DNA of 64,000 bases. Origin: Rouxiella sp. WC2420. Lineage in GTDB: Bacteria > Pseudomonadota > Gammaproteobacteria > Enterobacterales > Enterobacteriaceae. Below, one piece after another: positions 27,504-35,884 of the stretch; positions within the stretch are counted from its first letter, which is position 1; every line of letters starts with the position of its first letter. Made by a program: the position numbers and the translations under genes. Location of the stretch: the NCBI RefSeq assembly GCF_041200025.1, contig NZ_CP165628.1:1674001-1738000 (forward strand), given 5' to 3'. A model generated the notes under the pieces. The model ran no database searches. It saw only the letters and a program-made list of their open reading frames with translations, and was not told where the DNA came from.

Positions 27504-27554
27504 TACAATTTGCCATGTTATACAATTTGCCATGTTATACAATTTGCCATGTTA
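27504..27554. repeat. Three perfect 17-base tandem repeats
   Basis: The unit TACAATTTGCCATGTTA occurs three times head to tail without a mismatch (27504-27520, 27521-27537, 27538-27554), followed by a partial fourth start (TACAAC). It fills the gap between the convergent immunity-like gene and yghX, so it is not in a coding region. The function is unknown. Confidence 0.95.
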
Positions 27555-27566
27555 TACAACAAGGGG

Positions 27567-28454
27567 TTACACCAGATATTTGTTAAACCATTTTATGGTG
27601 CGACTCCAGGCAAGATCTGCCGCAGTTTTGTCATAGCGCGGTGTAGAGTCATTGTGGAAGCCGTGATTGGCCCCTTTATAAATGTAACCTTCATAGGTTT
27701 TTCCAGAGGCTTTTAGCGCAGCCTCGTAGGGCGGCCAGCCATCGGTGATGCCTTTATCCAATTCTGCATAGTGCAACAGCAATGGGGCATTGATACGCGG
27801 AACGTCCTCGGCCTTTGGCTGCCTGCCGTAAAAAGGCACGGCAGCTGCCAACTCGGGAAACGCCACCGCAGCGGCATTGGCGACGCCGCCGCCATAGCAA
27901 AAACCGGTAATCCCGACTTTTCCGTTGGTTTGCTGGTGATGCATCATAAAATCAACAGCGGCAAAAAAGTCATTCATCAACTTGGTCGGATCCACCTTCT
28001 GCTGCAGCTCCTTACCTTTGTCATCATTGCCCGGATAGCCGCCAACCGAGGTTAAACCGTCGGGGGCCAGCGCGATAAATCCGGCCTTGGCGACACGGCG
28101 GGCGACGTCTTCGATATATGGATTTAAACCACGATTTTCATGCACCACCACAACCGCCGGCGTTTTGCCCGTCGCTCCAGCCGGTTTGACCATATAGGCC
28201 CTGACATCGCCGTTGCCTTCAGGGGATTGATAATGAATATATTCAGGTACGATTGCCGGATCGGTGAACTCGACCTGCTGGGCCAGCGCATAGTTTGGGC
28301 TCATGTAGCTCAGCAGTGTCATGCCCGCCATGCCACCGACAGTGTATTTCGCCGCCATTGAAAGAAACTCGCGCTTGGTGATTTTTCCGTGAGCGTAATA
28401 GTCATAAAGTTCAAGCAATTCAGGGGGAAAATCTTTGGCTGTCAGGCGTGTCAT
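27567..28454 (-). CDS. yghX: Dienelactone hydrolase family protein, YghX-like
   Basis: This is an alpha/beta hydrolase of the dienelactone hydrolase family, close over its whole 295 residues to the E. coli YghX protein as I recall it. The catalytic triad is visible: Cys in GFCYGGG near residue 185, Asp in HYAELDKG near 235, and His in GANHGFH near 266. The N-terminus has KITKREFLSMAAKY followed by a hydrophobic stretch ending in NYALA, which looks like a Tat-type signal with Lys-Arg in place of the twin arginines, so export is possible but unproven. The natural substrate is not known. It is convergent with the effector/immunity unit. Confidence 0.9.
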   Translation of the reverse strand: MTRLTAKDFPPELLELYDYYAHGKITKREFLSMAAKYTVGGMAGMTLLSYMSPNYALAQQVEFTDPAIVPEYIHYQSPEGNGDVRAYMVKPAGATGKTPAVVVVHENRGLNPYIEDVARRVAKAGFIALAPDGLTSVGGYPGNDDKGKELQQKVDPTKLMNDFFAAVDFMMHHQQTNGKVGITGFCYGGGVANAAAVAFPELAAAVPFYGRQPKAEDVPRINAPLLLHYAELDKGITDGWPPYEAALKASGKTYEGYIYKGANHGFHNDSTPRYDKTAADLAWSRTIKWFNKYLV

Positions 28455-28576
28455 GGCAACTCCCGATGTGATGAATCTGATGTTGGAATGAGAACTTCAG
28501 GAAAGTGATTTCAAGATTTGAACAGAAAGGTAACAGCTAAAATATAGCCGTTGTCATCAGTTTCGCCTCATTAATG

Positions 28577-28622
28577 CCCTCGACCAGGGCTATAACTGAC
28601 ACCGGTCGAGGGGTTGAGGATC
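28577..28622 (-). terminator. Inverted repeat after yncE, possible terminator
   Basis: CCCTCGACC at 28577-28585 pairs perfectly with GGTCGAGGG at 28614-28622, a 9-base stem just past the yncE stop. The loop is long (28 bases) and no T-run follows on the minus strand, so it may be a terminator without a strong U-tract or only an mRNA-end hairpin. Confidence 0.4.
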
Positions 28623-28627
28623 AAAAG

Positions 28628-29689
28628 TTATTTAAAAGTTACGCGAACGACTTCATCAGGCGCGGTGGCCTCTTTCTGTCGGCTTGATTCTTGCTTCACG
28701 CTGACATACAGGGTTTGCCCGTCGTCGGAAATGGCCAGGCTCTGTGGATGCGTCGGGATATCCAGCGTTTCCAGTACTTTATAGTTAGTCGCATCTATAA
28801 CGCTAACTTTGCCCGCATCACGGTGAGTCACATAGACTTCGTTACGTGCCGGGTTGAATAGTACCGCCAGAGACGCTGGAATCGCTATCTTGTGGATTAT
28901 TTTCCCGTTTTCGGTGTCTAAAACCAGCAGGCTTGGTTCTTTCGAATCGGTCATGAAGGCACGGTGCTTCGCGGTATCCAGGCTGATATTCAGGTAAAAG
29001 TGTTCACCGGGGTTATCAATTTTCACCCGAGACAGAATCTTGTCGGTTTTGGTGTCTACTGTCAGGAACTCGCCATCAGCGTTGGTGATGTACAGGCGAG
29101 AAGCTTTGGCATCAATGGCCAGGCCGGTTGCCATTTTCCCAACACCTTCAATCGTGTGACGAAGCGTCAGGTTTGCACCATCGACTACCCAAATCACGCT
29201 CTCTTTACCCAAACCGCCGACGTAAAGCGTGTTGGTCGCCTCGTCTACAACCAGTTCACGCGGTGCCAGCGGGCGTTCCTTTTCAGTGCGCGGGCGGTTA
29301 TCCAATACCAGTTCTTGCAGCACTTTATTGGTTTTGGCATCAACCGAAGTCACTGCGCTGCTGGTGGTATTGCCCAGAAAAACAGTATCCGTTTTGCTGT
29401 TCAGCGCCACGCCAAAAGGTTTGAGGTTGGTTTTTATGGATTGGCTCACGGCAAGGCTGCTCGGGTCCAAACGGTATAACGCACCACTTTTATCCTGGCG
29501 ACCCTGAGAGGACGCGACAAATAGCGCTTTCTGATCAGCACTATAGGCTAATTCATAAACCCCTTTGTCGACCGCTTTTCTTTCCATTGAGACGTGAATT
29601 TCAGCGAACAGCGAGGTTGAAAAAAGAACCGAAGTCAGCAGCAATGCCGAGGTAATTCCCTTTTTGGCAGGTGTAAAACGAGATGACAT
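28628..29689 (-). CDS. yncE: YncE-like periplasmic beta-propeller protein
   Basis: The 353-residue product has the same length as E. coli YncE and a signal peptide (LLLTSVLFSTSLFAE). The rest is a seven-bladed beta propeller of YncE/YVTN type: repeated VDAKTNKV, IDAKASRLYITNADGEF, VLDTENGKIIHKI and VIDATNYKVLETLDIP units can be counted along the chain. YncE is periplasmic, binds DNA in vitro and is iron-regulated in E. coli; its physiological role is unclear. Two Fur-box-like sequences lie 115-160 bases upstream of the start, fitting iron control. It stands alone between yghX and an intergenic region. Confidence 0.92.
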   Translation of the reverse strand: MSSRFTPAKKGITSALLLTSVLFSTSLFAEIHVSMERKAVDKGVYELAYSADQKALFVASSQGRQDKSGALYRLDPSSLAVSQSIKTNLKPFGVALNSKTDTVFLGNTTSSAVTSVDAKTNKVLQELVLDNRPRTEKERPLAPRELVVDEATNTLYVGGLGKESVIWVVDGANLTLRHTIEGVGKMATGLAIDAKASRLYITNADGEFLTVDTKTDKILSRVKIDNPGEHFYLNISLDTAKHRAFMTDSKEPSLLVLDTENGKIIHKIAIPASLAVLFNPARNEVYVTHRDAGKVSVIDATNYKVLETLDIPTHPQSLAISDDGQTLYVSVKQESSRQKEATAPDEVVRVTFK

Positions 29690-29802
29690 TATTTTCTCCC
29701 TAAATTACTGATTATTCCCTTCCTGCCTCGCGTTTTCAGGCTGTAAAACCAGTCCTGTTCTCAACAGACGTCAGGCGAAAGGAAGGCTGAATTTTTTCGC
29801 GG

Positions 29803-29850
29803 TAATAATTATCATTAACCACCGCAAATGAAAAGCATTATCATTAATTT
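29803..29850 (-). promoter_or_regulatory. Two Fur-box-like sites upstream of yncE
   Basis: TAATAATTATCATTAAC (29803-29819) and GCATTATCATTAATT (about 29835-29849) both resemble the GATAATGATAATCATTATC Fur consensus, with repeated ATTATCATT cores. They lie upstream of yncE, known as a Fur-regulated gene in E. coli, so iron-dependent repression is likely. Confidence 0.65.
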
Positions 29851-30056
29851 CATGGGCAGGTTTAAGCTGCGCAGGGATATAGCGCGCAGAGTCGCGGGTT
29901 AACAGGGGAGTCAGGGGCGAGATATTGTGTCAGGATACTGCCTTCCAGCCGCCTCATTTTGTTGTATATCAAAACAAGGCGCTGGATAGGCAAAAATTTT
30001 AGAGCCTGAGATTCAGCAGCAATAGGCAGCCTGCCGATCCTTGGGAGCTCCAAATC

Positions 30057-30812
30057 TTAGTGGGTACTTTTTTTCCAGTTCGAAAGGTTCTTGATTGGTT
30101 TTCTGACATACGGGCTTGCCTTGATCAAGGCAAACAGAATGTTGTTGAAGAAGGTGCCCACTTTATCCATCGGGCGAACTACGTCCAGGAACAGCACGGC
30201 ACGCATCTCGTCGGTATCATTCAGCACTTCATGCTCGTAGGAGTCATCAAACAGCAGAACTTTACCTTCTTCCCAATGCAGGATTTGATCATCAACGCGA
30301 ATCCAGACCTTTTCGCGTTCTTTTGGCACCTGAAGACCCAAATGAGCACGGACTACGGCACGAGTCGGGCCTTTGTGGGGAACGATGTGGTAATGCGGCT
30401 TGAGAATCGAGAACATCGCGGTATACATCCCCGGGATGGAGCTGATGGCTTCAGCGGTGCGAGGGCAGATCTCGCAGTTTTGCTCAATTTTCTGGCCGTA
30501 CACATACATGCCAAAGGTTTTCCAGTTGTCTCCCTTGGAAATTTTCTTTTGATCCGGGGAGATTTGGTGGAAGGCTGGAATATCCTCCGGGTGCTCAAGC
30601 AAGTGATCGAGCTCCGCGCGTATTTCAGGCCATGCACTTTCCAGACGCTCTACCCAGTCAAATTCATCATTATTGATTTTTGGGGTCGTAGAGATCAGAG
30701 AATGGCGCGCCTGAAAACGTCCGTTCCAGCGTAAAAAATGTTTAGCGATTTTTTTAGGCAACCGACGCCAGAGAGGACGCGATTTGGGTTTGTTTTCTTG
30801 AATATCTTGCAT
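30057..30812 (-). CDS. Aspartyl/asparaginyl beta-hydroxylase family dioxygenase
   Basis: The 251-residue product matches the Fe(II)/2-oxoglutarate dioxygenases of the aspartyl/asparaginyl hydroxylase family, which also includes the lipid A hydroxylase LpxO. Metal and 2-oxoglutarate sites are visible in the C-terminal half: the HIVPHKGPTRAVVRAHLGL segment near residues 145-165, the second histidine in DDSYEHEVLND near 200, and Arg in MRAVLFLDVVRP. The N-terminus is basic (SRPLWRRLPKKIAKHFLRW), and the protein lacks the N-terminal membrane part I would expect of LpxO. The substrate (protein, lipid A or a small molecule) cannot be decided here. It is a single gene with its own promoter region. 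Confidence 0.78.
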   Translation of the reverse strand: MQDIQENKPKSRPLWRRLPKKIAKHFLRWNGRFQARHSLISTTPKINNDEFDWVERLESAWPEIRAELDHLLEHPEDIPAFHQISPDQKKISKGDNWKTFGMYVYGQKIEQNCEICPRTAEAISSIPGMYTAMFSILKPHYHIVPHKGPTRAVVRAHLGLQVPKEREKVWIRVDDQILHWEEGKVLLFDDSYEHEVLNDTDEMRAVLFLDVVRPMDKVGTFFNNILFALIKASPYVRKPIKNLSNWKKSTH

Positions 30813-31088
30813 AGTGAGATTAACTCCCTGTCTGATAACGTCACTTTGCGCTCCGAGCCTGCAACAACTTAGGGGAAAGCAGATAGCGCTGTTTCTAATA
30901 AACTTTCACTCTAGGAATGACCCTATTTCATTCAGACAGTGAATACTCAATCCATTTTAGTAATGACTTTTTTATCTATCAACGTCCGAAAATGCTTAGT
31001 TATCTTCTCGTTTATGTTTGAAGCACTAAAAGTTAATTTGCAGGGAGTTTGAAGCAAGAATCTTGGGGGAGGGGAGCGATAGAAATGG

Positions 31089-31114
31089 AAAAGCCACCTC
31101 TTAAAGTGGCTTTT
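31089..31114 (-). terminator. Rho-independent terminator after treF
   Basis: AAAAGCCAC at 31089-31097 and GTGGCTTTT at 31106-31114 form a 9-base stem with an 8-base loop. A/T runs flank both sides, so it can work in either direction. It lies 28 bases past the treF stop. Confidence 0.85.
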
Positions 31115-31141
31115 TATCATTTGAGAGGCGTCTAGATTGAT

Positions 31142-32797
31142 TTAATCAAAATTCTCGCCGTACAATCCGATAAGTCGGCGTACAACGCCGTTGGTCCAGC
31201 CGAAGCCGTCCTGTAATGGATACTCACCACCGCCGCCTCCCTGAGCGGTGTCACCGAAGATATGGTATTTTTCGATCAGTTTATGGTGTTGCTTATAAAA
31301 AGTATTCACCGTTCTCAGCCAGCTACGAGCAATTTCGTCACCCAAGGCGTCATTGCCGTACTGTTTGAAGCCCTGAATCGCCATCCATTGAAGCGGCGCC
31401 CAACCGTTGGGTTTGTCCCACTGCTCGCCGGTATCATACTCGGTCGCCATAATGCCGCCCGAAGTCAATAAACGCTTACGCACCGCTTCTGCCAGTTTGT
31501 CAGCCTGATTATGCGTGGCCAGGCCGACATAGAGCGGGACAACGCTGGCGGCCGAGAACAGCCCAAACTGCTGGCGATGCCAATCGTAGTCGCGGAAACA
31601 GCCTTCATCTTCGTCCCACAAATAGTTATTCATCGCCTTGCGGCGATCTTCCGCTTTCTGGCGGAACAGCGCCTGGGTATCTTTCTCGCCCTTGAGTACT
31701 GAAATATTGGCAATGACGCTTTCCAGTTTAAACAAGAAGGCATTGAGATCGACCGGAATATATTTTGTGGTACGAATACTCGCCAGGCGATCCGGATCGC
31801 GCAGCCAGCGTGACGAATAGTCCCAGCCTGATTCGGCCCCGGCACGCAGATCGCGATACACCTCGTTAGCCGGACGGCTCGAGTGCTTCGCCGTCTCGAC
31901 ATCCTCGCGCCATGACTCATCGCGCGGCGTGTCCCTGTCATCCCAGTAACGATTAAGCAGAGTGCCGTCGGGCATTCTAACCGCGTGTCGATAGGCCTGA
32001 TTTGGCGCCAGCGATTCAGAACCGTCCATCCAGAATTCGTATTCTTTCTTGAGATGGTCGAGATAACGCCGTGCTCCGCGAACTCCGTCTTCTTCAAACA
32101 GTTCCACCATCAGCGCAAACACCGGCGGCTGGGAACGGCTTAAATAATAGGTCCGGTTGCCGTTGGGAATGTGGCCATAAATTTCTGTTAGCCAGGCAAA
32201 GTTGTCCGCCATGGTACGCAGCAAATCGTGGCGACCACTTTCGGCCAAACCGAGCATCGAAAAGTATGAGTCCCAATAATAGGTTTCGCTAAAACGACCA
32301 CCGGGCACGATATAGGCCTGCGGCAGGGTCAGCAGCGATGACCACGGAATATGGTGTTCAGGCTCGCGTGTCAGCACTGGCCAGAGGTTGTCGATGTGCT
32401 CCTTGAGGGTATCGCCGGGGTTGGAAACGTAATCGCTGCCATAATCCTTGGGCATCCAAAAGTGCTTTTCGACAAACTTCTTTAAGTCGAACTGTGGGTG
32501 CTTATTAATTTTCCGATAACGGATCAAAATGTCCAGCGGGTCCATTTTAGGCGGACAATCGGGGAAAGTTTTGCTGTCGGCAAAAATTCGCGCTGTCTGC
32601 ACGTTCTCAAAAAGTTCTAAATAACGGTCGGCCGGGGTCAGGGCATCCGACTGCGGCAACCCTTCGATCATTTCCGGCTCTGGCTCGGCATCCATCATTT
32701 TTTCTAAGATCAGCTCGAGTGGCTCAAGCTGAAATTCTTTGTTCTGGTCGAGCTCGAAATCTATTTCTTCAACTGTCTGTAATTTAGAGTTGTGCAT
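31142..32797 (-). CDS. treF: Cytoplasmic trehalase TreF
   Basis: TreF hydrolyses trehalose to two glucose molecules in the cytoplasm (GH37 family). The 551-residue product matches E. coli TreF (549) from end to end and lacks a signal peptide, which separates it from periplasmic TreA. Both trehalase signatures are present: [15 protein letters not shown] near residue 192 and [13 protein letters not shown] near 470. The Gly-rich [18 protein letters not shown] segment lies near the end. It stands upstream of an effective terminator and points the same way as otsBA, about 280 bases away, so synthesis and breakdown genes of trehalose are neighbours here. Confidence 0.97.
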   Translation of the reverse strand: MHNSKLQTVEEIDFELDQNKEFQLEPLELILEKMMDAEPEPEMIEGLPQSDALTPADRYLELFENVQTARIFADSKTFPDCPPKMDPLDILIRYRKINKHPQFDLKKFVEKHFWMPKDYGSDYVSNPGDTLKEHIDNLWPVLTREPEHHIPWSSLLTLPQAYIVPGGRFSETYYWDSYFSMLGLAESGRHDLLRTMADNFAWLTEIYGHIPNGNRTYYLSRSQPPVFALMVELFEEDGVRGARRYLDHLKKEYEFWMDGSESLAPNQAYRHAVRMPDGTLLNRYWDDRDTPRDESWREDVETAKHSSRPANEVYRDLRAGAESGWDYSSRWLRDPDRLASIRTTKYIPVDLNAFLFKLESVIANISVLKGEKDTQALFRQKAEDRRKAMNNYLWDEDEGCFRDYDWHRQQFGLFSAASVVPLYVGLATHNQADKLAEAVRKRLLTSGGIMATEYDTGEQWDKPNGWAPLQWMAIQGFKQYGNDALGDEIARSWLRTVNTFYKQHHKLIEKYHIFGDTAQGGGGGEYPLQDGFGWTNGVVRRLIGLYGENFD

Positions 32798-33031
32798 ACG
32801 CTACAAACCTCTTCATTGCGTCCAAATTTACGGGATGCATCCCGTGCTTATCTTTAATAAGTGTAGACATTCGCCTGCTTATCAACCGTAAAAGCGTGCG
32901 CTTCATCACATTTCCATGGAGCACGAATGGTCCAGAAATCCATAACATATTCATTACGCTGCTAAAAAAAGACACTAACGGTTGGGGCAAACACCTAAAT
33001 TTGAGGTGATTTGTTTGAAACTATTTATGAA

Positions 33032-33050
33032 CAGCCCCGATCTGGGGCTG
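33032..33050 (-). terminator. Hairpin after otsA, probable terminator
   Basis: CAGCCCC (33032-33038) and GGGGCTG (33044-33050) form a 7-base GC-rich stem with a 5-base loop, 26 bases past the otsA stop. The T-run after it on the minus strand is weak (TTCATAAAT), so termination may be partial. The rest of the 280-base gap to treF holds no gene I can support. Confidence 0.6.
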
Positions 33051-33075
33051 ATTAGGTAAGAAAACGGTCATCAGG

Positions 33076-34500
33076 TCAGGAAGCGGCGTGCTCCGCTACC
33101 GCGCCATGGCCGCTGTTACGAACCGGGATGGCCTGTAAATCTTCGACATATCTTTTACTCCACTGCGCGATATCATTCTTGCGCAGTAGCTCCATCATCT
33201 CGTTGTAGCGCGAAATACGTTCTTCCAACGGCATATTCAATGCCTGATGCAACGCTGCGGCCACTTCGTCACGGTCGTAAGGATTGACGATAAGCGCGGC
33301 GGTCATCTCGTTAGCGGCACCGGCGAAGCGTGAGAGCACCAGCACGCCGGGATCTTCAGGATTCTGCGCCGCAACGTACTCTTTGGCAACCAGGTTCATA
33401 CCGTCGCGCAGGGGCGTCACCAGGCCGACATCAGTAAGTCTGAACAATTTCATCAACAGGCGGCGATCAAAATGCTGGTTAAGATAGAACAGAGGCGTGC
33501 TGTGCAATGAACCGTATTTTCCGTTAATGCGGCCAACCTCCATCTCCAACTGATGACGAAGGTCCTGATAAGCAAGAACATCGCCGCGCGAGGTGGGCGC
33601 AATCTGCGAATAACGCACGTTGCCTCGATGCTGCGGAAAGTTTTCCAATAAAGCCTCAAAAGCCAGGAAACGTTCCGGCAGGCCCTTGGTATAATCCAGA
33701 CGCTCGCATGAAATAATATTTTGCACGTCGCCGAGATCTTTTTTCATTGCGGCCATTTTCGGCGGCAACGGGCCTTCGGCCATCTCTTTTATGCTGTCCG
33801 GTGAAATACCAATCGGGTAGACCTCGGTTTTAAAGGTATTGCCGTAGGCGCGATGCGTTTTCTCGTCGATTTCCTCCAACAGATCTTGTTGCTTGAGATT
33901 ATCAACGAAAGCCATGCGATCGGCCTCGGTCTGGAATCCCAGCAGGTCGTATTCGCACATCATTTTCAGCAGTTCCTGATGCGTCGGCAACGAATTGAAT
34001 ATTTCAGGCGTTGGGAAAGGAATGTGCAGGAAGAAACCGATGCGATTATTAACGCCAATTTTTCGTAACGCGGCGGCAAATGGCAGCAAGTGGTAATCGT
34101 GGATCCACAATACGTCATCTTCTTTGATCAGCGGTTTTAAGCGCTTGGCCAGCAAGTCGTTCACCTGACAGTAAACTTCCCAGGCTTCACGCTGGAAATC
34201 CACCAGGTCGATTCGATAGTGGAAAGCCGGCCACAGAACGGCATTGGAAAACTGACAGTAATAAAGGTCGTAATCGTTTTGATTCAACGGCATCGAGGCG
34301 TAAGTGATCCCATCGTGCTCGACTACGCTTAATTCATCGTCTTCTTCGCCAGATATTTCGCTTATCTCTCCGTTCCAGCCAAACCATAGTCCACCGGTGG
34401 TTTTCAACGCATCCAGAACGCCGACGGCCAATCCGCCCGCGCTGGCTTTTGAATTATCAGGAATTGCTATTCGGTTAGAAACTACCACTAAACGACTCAT
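33076..34500 (-). CDS. otsA: Trehalose-6-phosphate synthase OtsA
   Basis: OtsA (GT20 family) joins glucose from UDP-glucose to glucose-6-phosphate, making trehalose-6-phosphate, the first step in osmoprotectant synthesis. The 474-residue product is the usual size. Visible active-site parts are the N-terminal [22 protein letters not shown] with the GG loop, [10 protein letters not shown] near residue 130, [14 protein letters not shown] near 150, [16 protein letters not shown] near 255-270, and [16 protein letters not shown] near 355. Its ATG overlaps the otsB stop by 4 bases (ATGA), so translation is coupled. In enterobacteria the pair is osmotic and stationary-phase induced. Confidence 0.97.
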   Translation of the reverse strand: MSRLVVVSNRIAIPDNSKASAGGLAVGVLDALKTTGGLWFGWNGEISEISGEEDDELSVVEHDGITYASMPLNQNDYDLYYCQFSNAVLWPAFHYRIDLVDFQREAWEVYCQVNDLLAKRLKPLIKEDDVLWIHDYHLLPFAAALRKIGVNNRIGFFLHIPFPTPEIFNSLPTHQELLKMMCEYDLLGFQTEADRMAFVDNLKQQDLLEEIDEKTHRAYGNTFKTEVYPIGISPDSIKEMAEGPLPPKMAAMKKDLGDVQNIISCERLDYTKGLPERFLAFEALLENFPQHRGNVRYSQIAPTSRGDVLAYQDLRHQLEMEVGRINGKYGSLHSTPLFYLNQHFDRRLLMKLFRLTDVGLVTPLRDGMNLVAKEYVAAQNPEDPGVLVLSRFAGAANEMTAALIVNPYDRDEVAAALHQALNMPLEERISRYNEMMELLRKNDIAQWSKRYVEDLQAIPVRNSGHGAVAEHAAS

Positions 34501-35297
34501 AACCTTGACCCCTTACCTGCATTATCTTGTTTTAATTGTAATAGTGTTTTTTCCAGCCAGTCGTAAACGTCCGTAACCTGACTTAGGTGATATCGGGCAT
34601 GGCCTGCGCCATCACCGACCTTGACTGAAATTCCCTGCACGGCATTTACCGCGAGAAATCCTTTCTCGTCTGTCAGGTCATCGCCGACAAAAACCGGTAT
34701 TCTTCCCGCGAACGGGGCGTGCTGCATAAAGGTCTCGATAGCTGCGCCTTTATCGATGCCTTGCGGTTTAATTTCTACCACACATTTGCCAGGCTGTAGC
34801 GCCAGTTCAGGGAAACGAGCCACCGCCGTTTCGGCAAGTTCCAGCACCTGCTGCTGATACTCCATGGCCTGACGATAGTGGAGGGCAAAGGCCATACCTT
34901 TGGCTTCGAGCAGGGTGCCGGGCAGGGTAGACATTTTTTCTTCAAGCATTTTTTGCAACGGCTGCGCCACATCTTCAGGCAGCTGGACCCGATGAACATT
35001 GCCACCGGCATCACGAAGTTCAGCGCCGTGGACGCCGGCCATCGGTAAAGTGAGTGGGGCCGCGAGCTGGTCGAGCTGAGTAATAGGGCGGCCAGATACT
35101 AACGCCACCGCTCCGCCACAGATGGCTGAAAGCGACTGCAAGTTGGCGCGTACTGTTTCGGGGATGGTCACGGCGTCCGGATTTTGCTGTATTTCGGCCA
35201 AGGTGCCGTCAACGTCGAAAAAGAAGGCGTACTGATGGCTGGCCTGAAAAGAAGGAGGCGGTAAATCTGTTGAATTCTCTGTCACTACGGTACTCAA
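34497..35297 (-). CDS. otsB: Trehalose-6-phosphate phosphatase OtsB (TTG start)
   Basis: OtsB is a HAD-superfamily phosphatase that turns trehalose-6-phosphate into trehalose. HAD motifs are visible: FFFDVDGTLAE near residue 22 (nucleophile and acid Asp), LVSGRPI near 65, and VFVGDDLTDEKGF near 200. The frame is open to 35363, but the long N-terminus that start gives is not family-like. A TTG at 35297 preceded by GGAG at a 7-base distance gives 266 residues, the same length as E. coli OtsB, so this non-ATG start is chosen. It is the first gene of otsBA. Confidence 0.93.
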   Translation of the reverse strand: MSTVVTENSTDLPPPSFQASHQYAFFFDVDGTLAEIQQNPDAVTIPETVRANLQSLSAICGGAVALVSGRPITQLDQLAAPLTLPMAGVHGAELRDAGGNVHRVQLPEDVAQPLQKMLEEKMSTLPGTLLEAKGMAFALHYRQAMEYQQQVLELAETAVARFPELALQPGKCVVEIKPQGIDKGAAIETFMQHAPFAGRIPVFVGDDLTDEKGFLAVNAVQGISVKVGDGAGHARYHLSQVTDVYDWLEKTLLQLKQDNAGKGSRL

Positions 35298-35884
35298 AAT
35301 AATTCTCCTGTCTGCTTCTGCCTTTGATAGGGAAAACATGCACAGTTCGAAATGAATAGGCATGTGGCGTTAAGGCAGGATCTAACGAATTAATTTCACT
35401 TAACTCGTAAAAGGTGCGCTTTACTCTGAACTTTTAACAACATAAATTTTTAACGACATAAAATTTTAGCAACATAAACTTTTAACAACATAAACTTCTA
35501 ACTGCATCGAAAGTTATTAATGCCACGACGGTAAGATTTATGACTTGAAATCAATGAACAAGAACATGATAAATCTTAATAGCGACTATTAGTTTATAGG
35601 GCTCTACCCTTGAGTGTAGTCGCTGGTCGCCATTTTTTCCAAGAAACCAGGCTTTCCAGTACCTGAGAGGGTTGCTGTGCGCTCACGAATGCTGCCACCC
35701 AGGCAGATACAGAATAATAGTATTTTTGACCTTATTTTCCCTTCGTGAAGAAAAATCATCATCTAAAATAAAATTACATAATTAAATAAATAATCAATGG
35801 CTAATAATCCTATTTTTCCGGCTACATTTTAATTGCCTCTTTATTAACCTGGACTGGCTTAATTAATCATTGGAGTTCAATACC
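35298..35884. other. Intergenic region between divergent otsBA and the ThDP enzyme gene
   Basis: No gene is supported. The region should hold promoters for both directions. It contains a set of imperfect repeats (listed separately), and at 35598-35720 a run of potential hairpins on the plus strand (CTAC/GTAG at 35608-35623, CTGGT/ACCAG near 35624-35651) that looks like a structured leader. AT-rich sequence follows up to the start codon. I recognise no riboswitch class. Confidence 0.5.
35431..35500. repeat. Four imperfect ~17-base tandem repeats upstream of otsB
   Basis: A unit close to CTTTTAACAACATAAA is repeated about four times with small changes (AACTTTTAACAACATAAA, TTTTTAACGACATAAAA, TTTTAGCAACATAAA, CTTTTAACAACATAAA). 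It lies about 135-205 bases upstream of the otsB start and is non-coding. It could be a binding array or simple slippage DNA. Confidence 0.85.

Noticed and set aside
29862..30053. Small minus-strand open frame between yncE and the dioxygenase gene
   Set aside because: No ribosome site, no recognisable composition, and it lies in the expected control region of yncE.
30057..30812. Naming the dioxygenase lpxO
   Set aside because: The N-terminal region differs from the LpxO type that I know; only the shared catalytic core is visible.
35640..35690. ACCTGAGAG...TTGCT resembling the reverse complement of a glycine riboswitch
   Set aside because: The second conserved half and the pairing strands are missing, and no glycine-related gene lies downstream on the matching strand.
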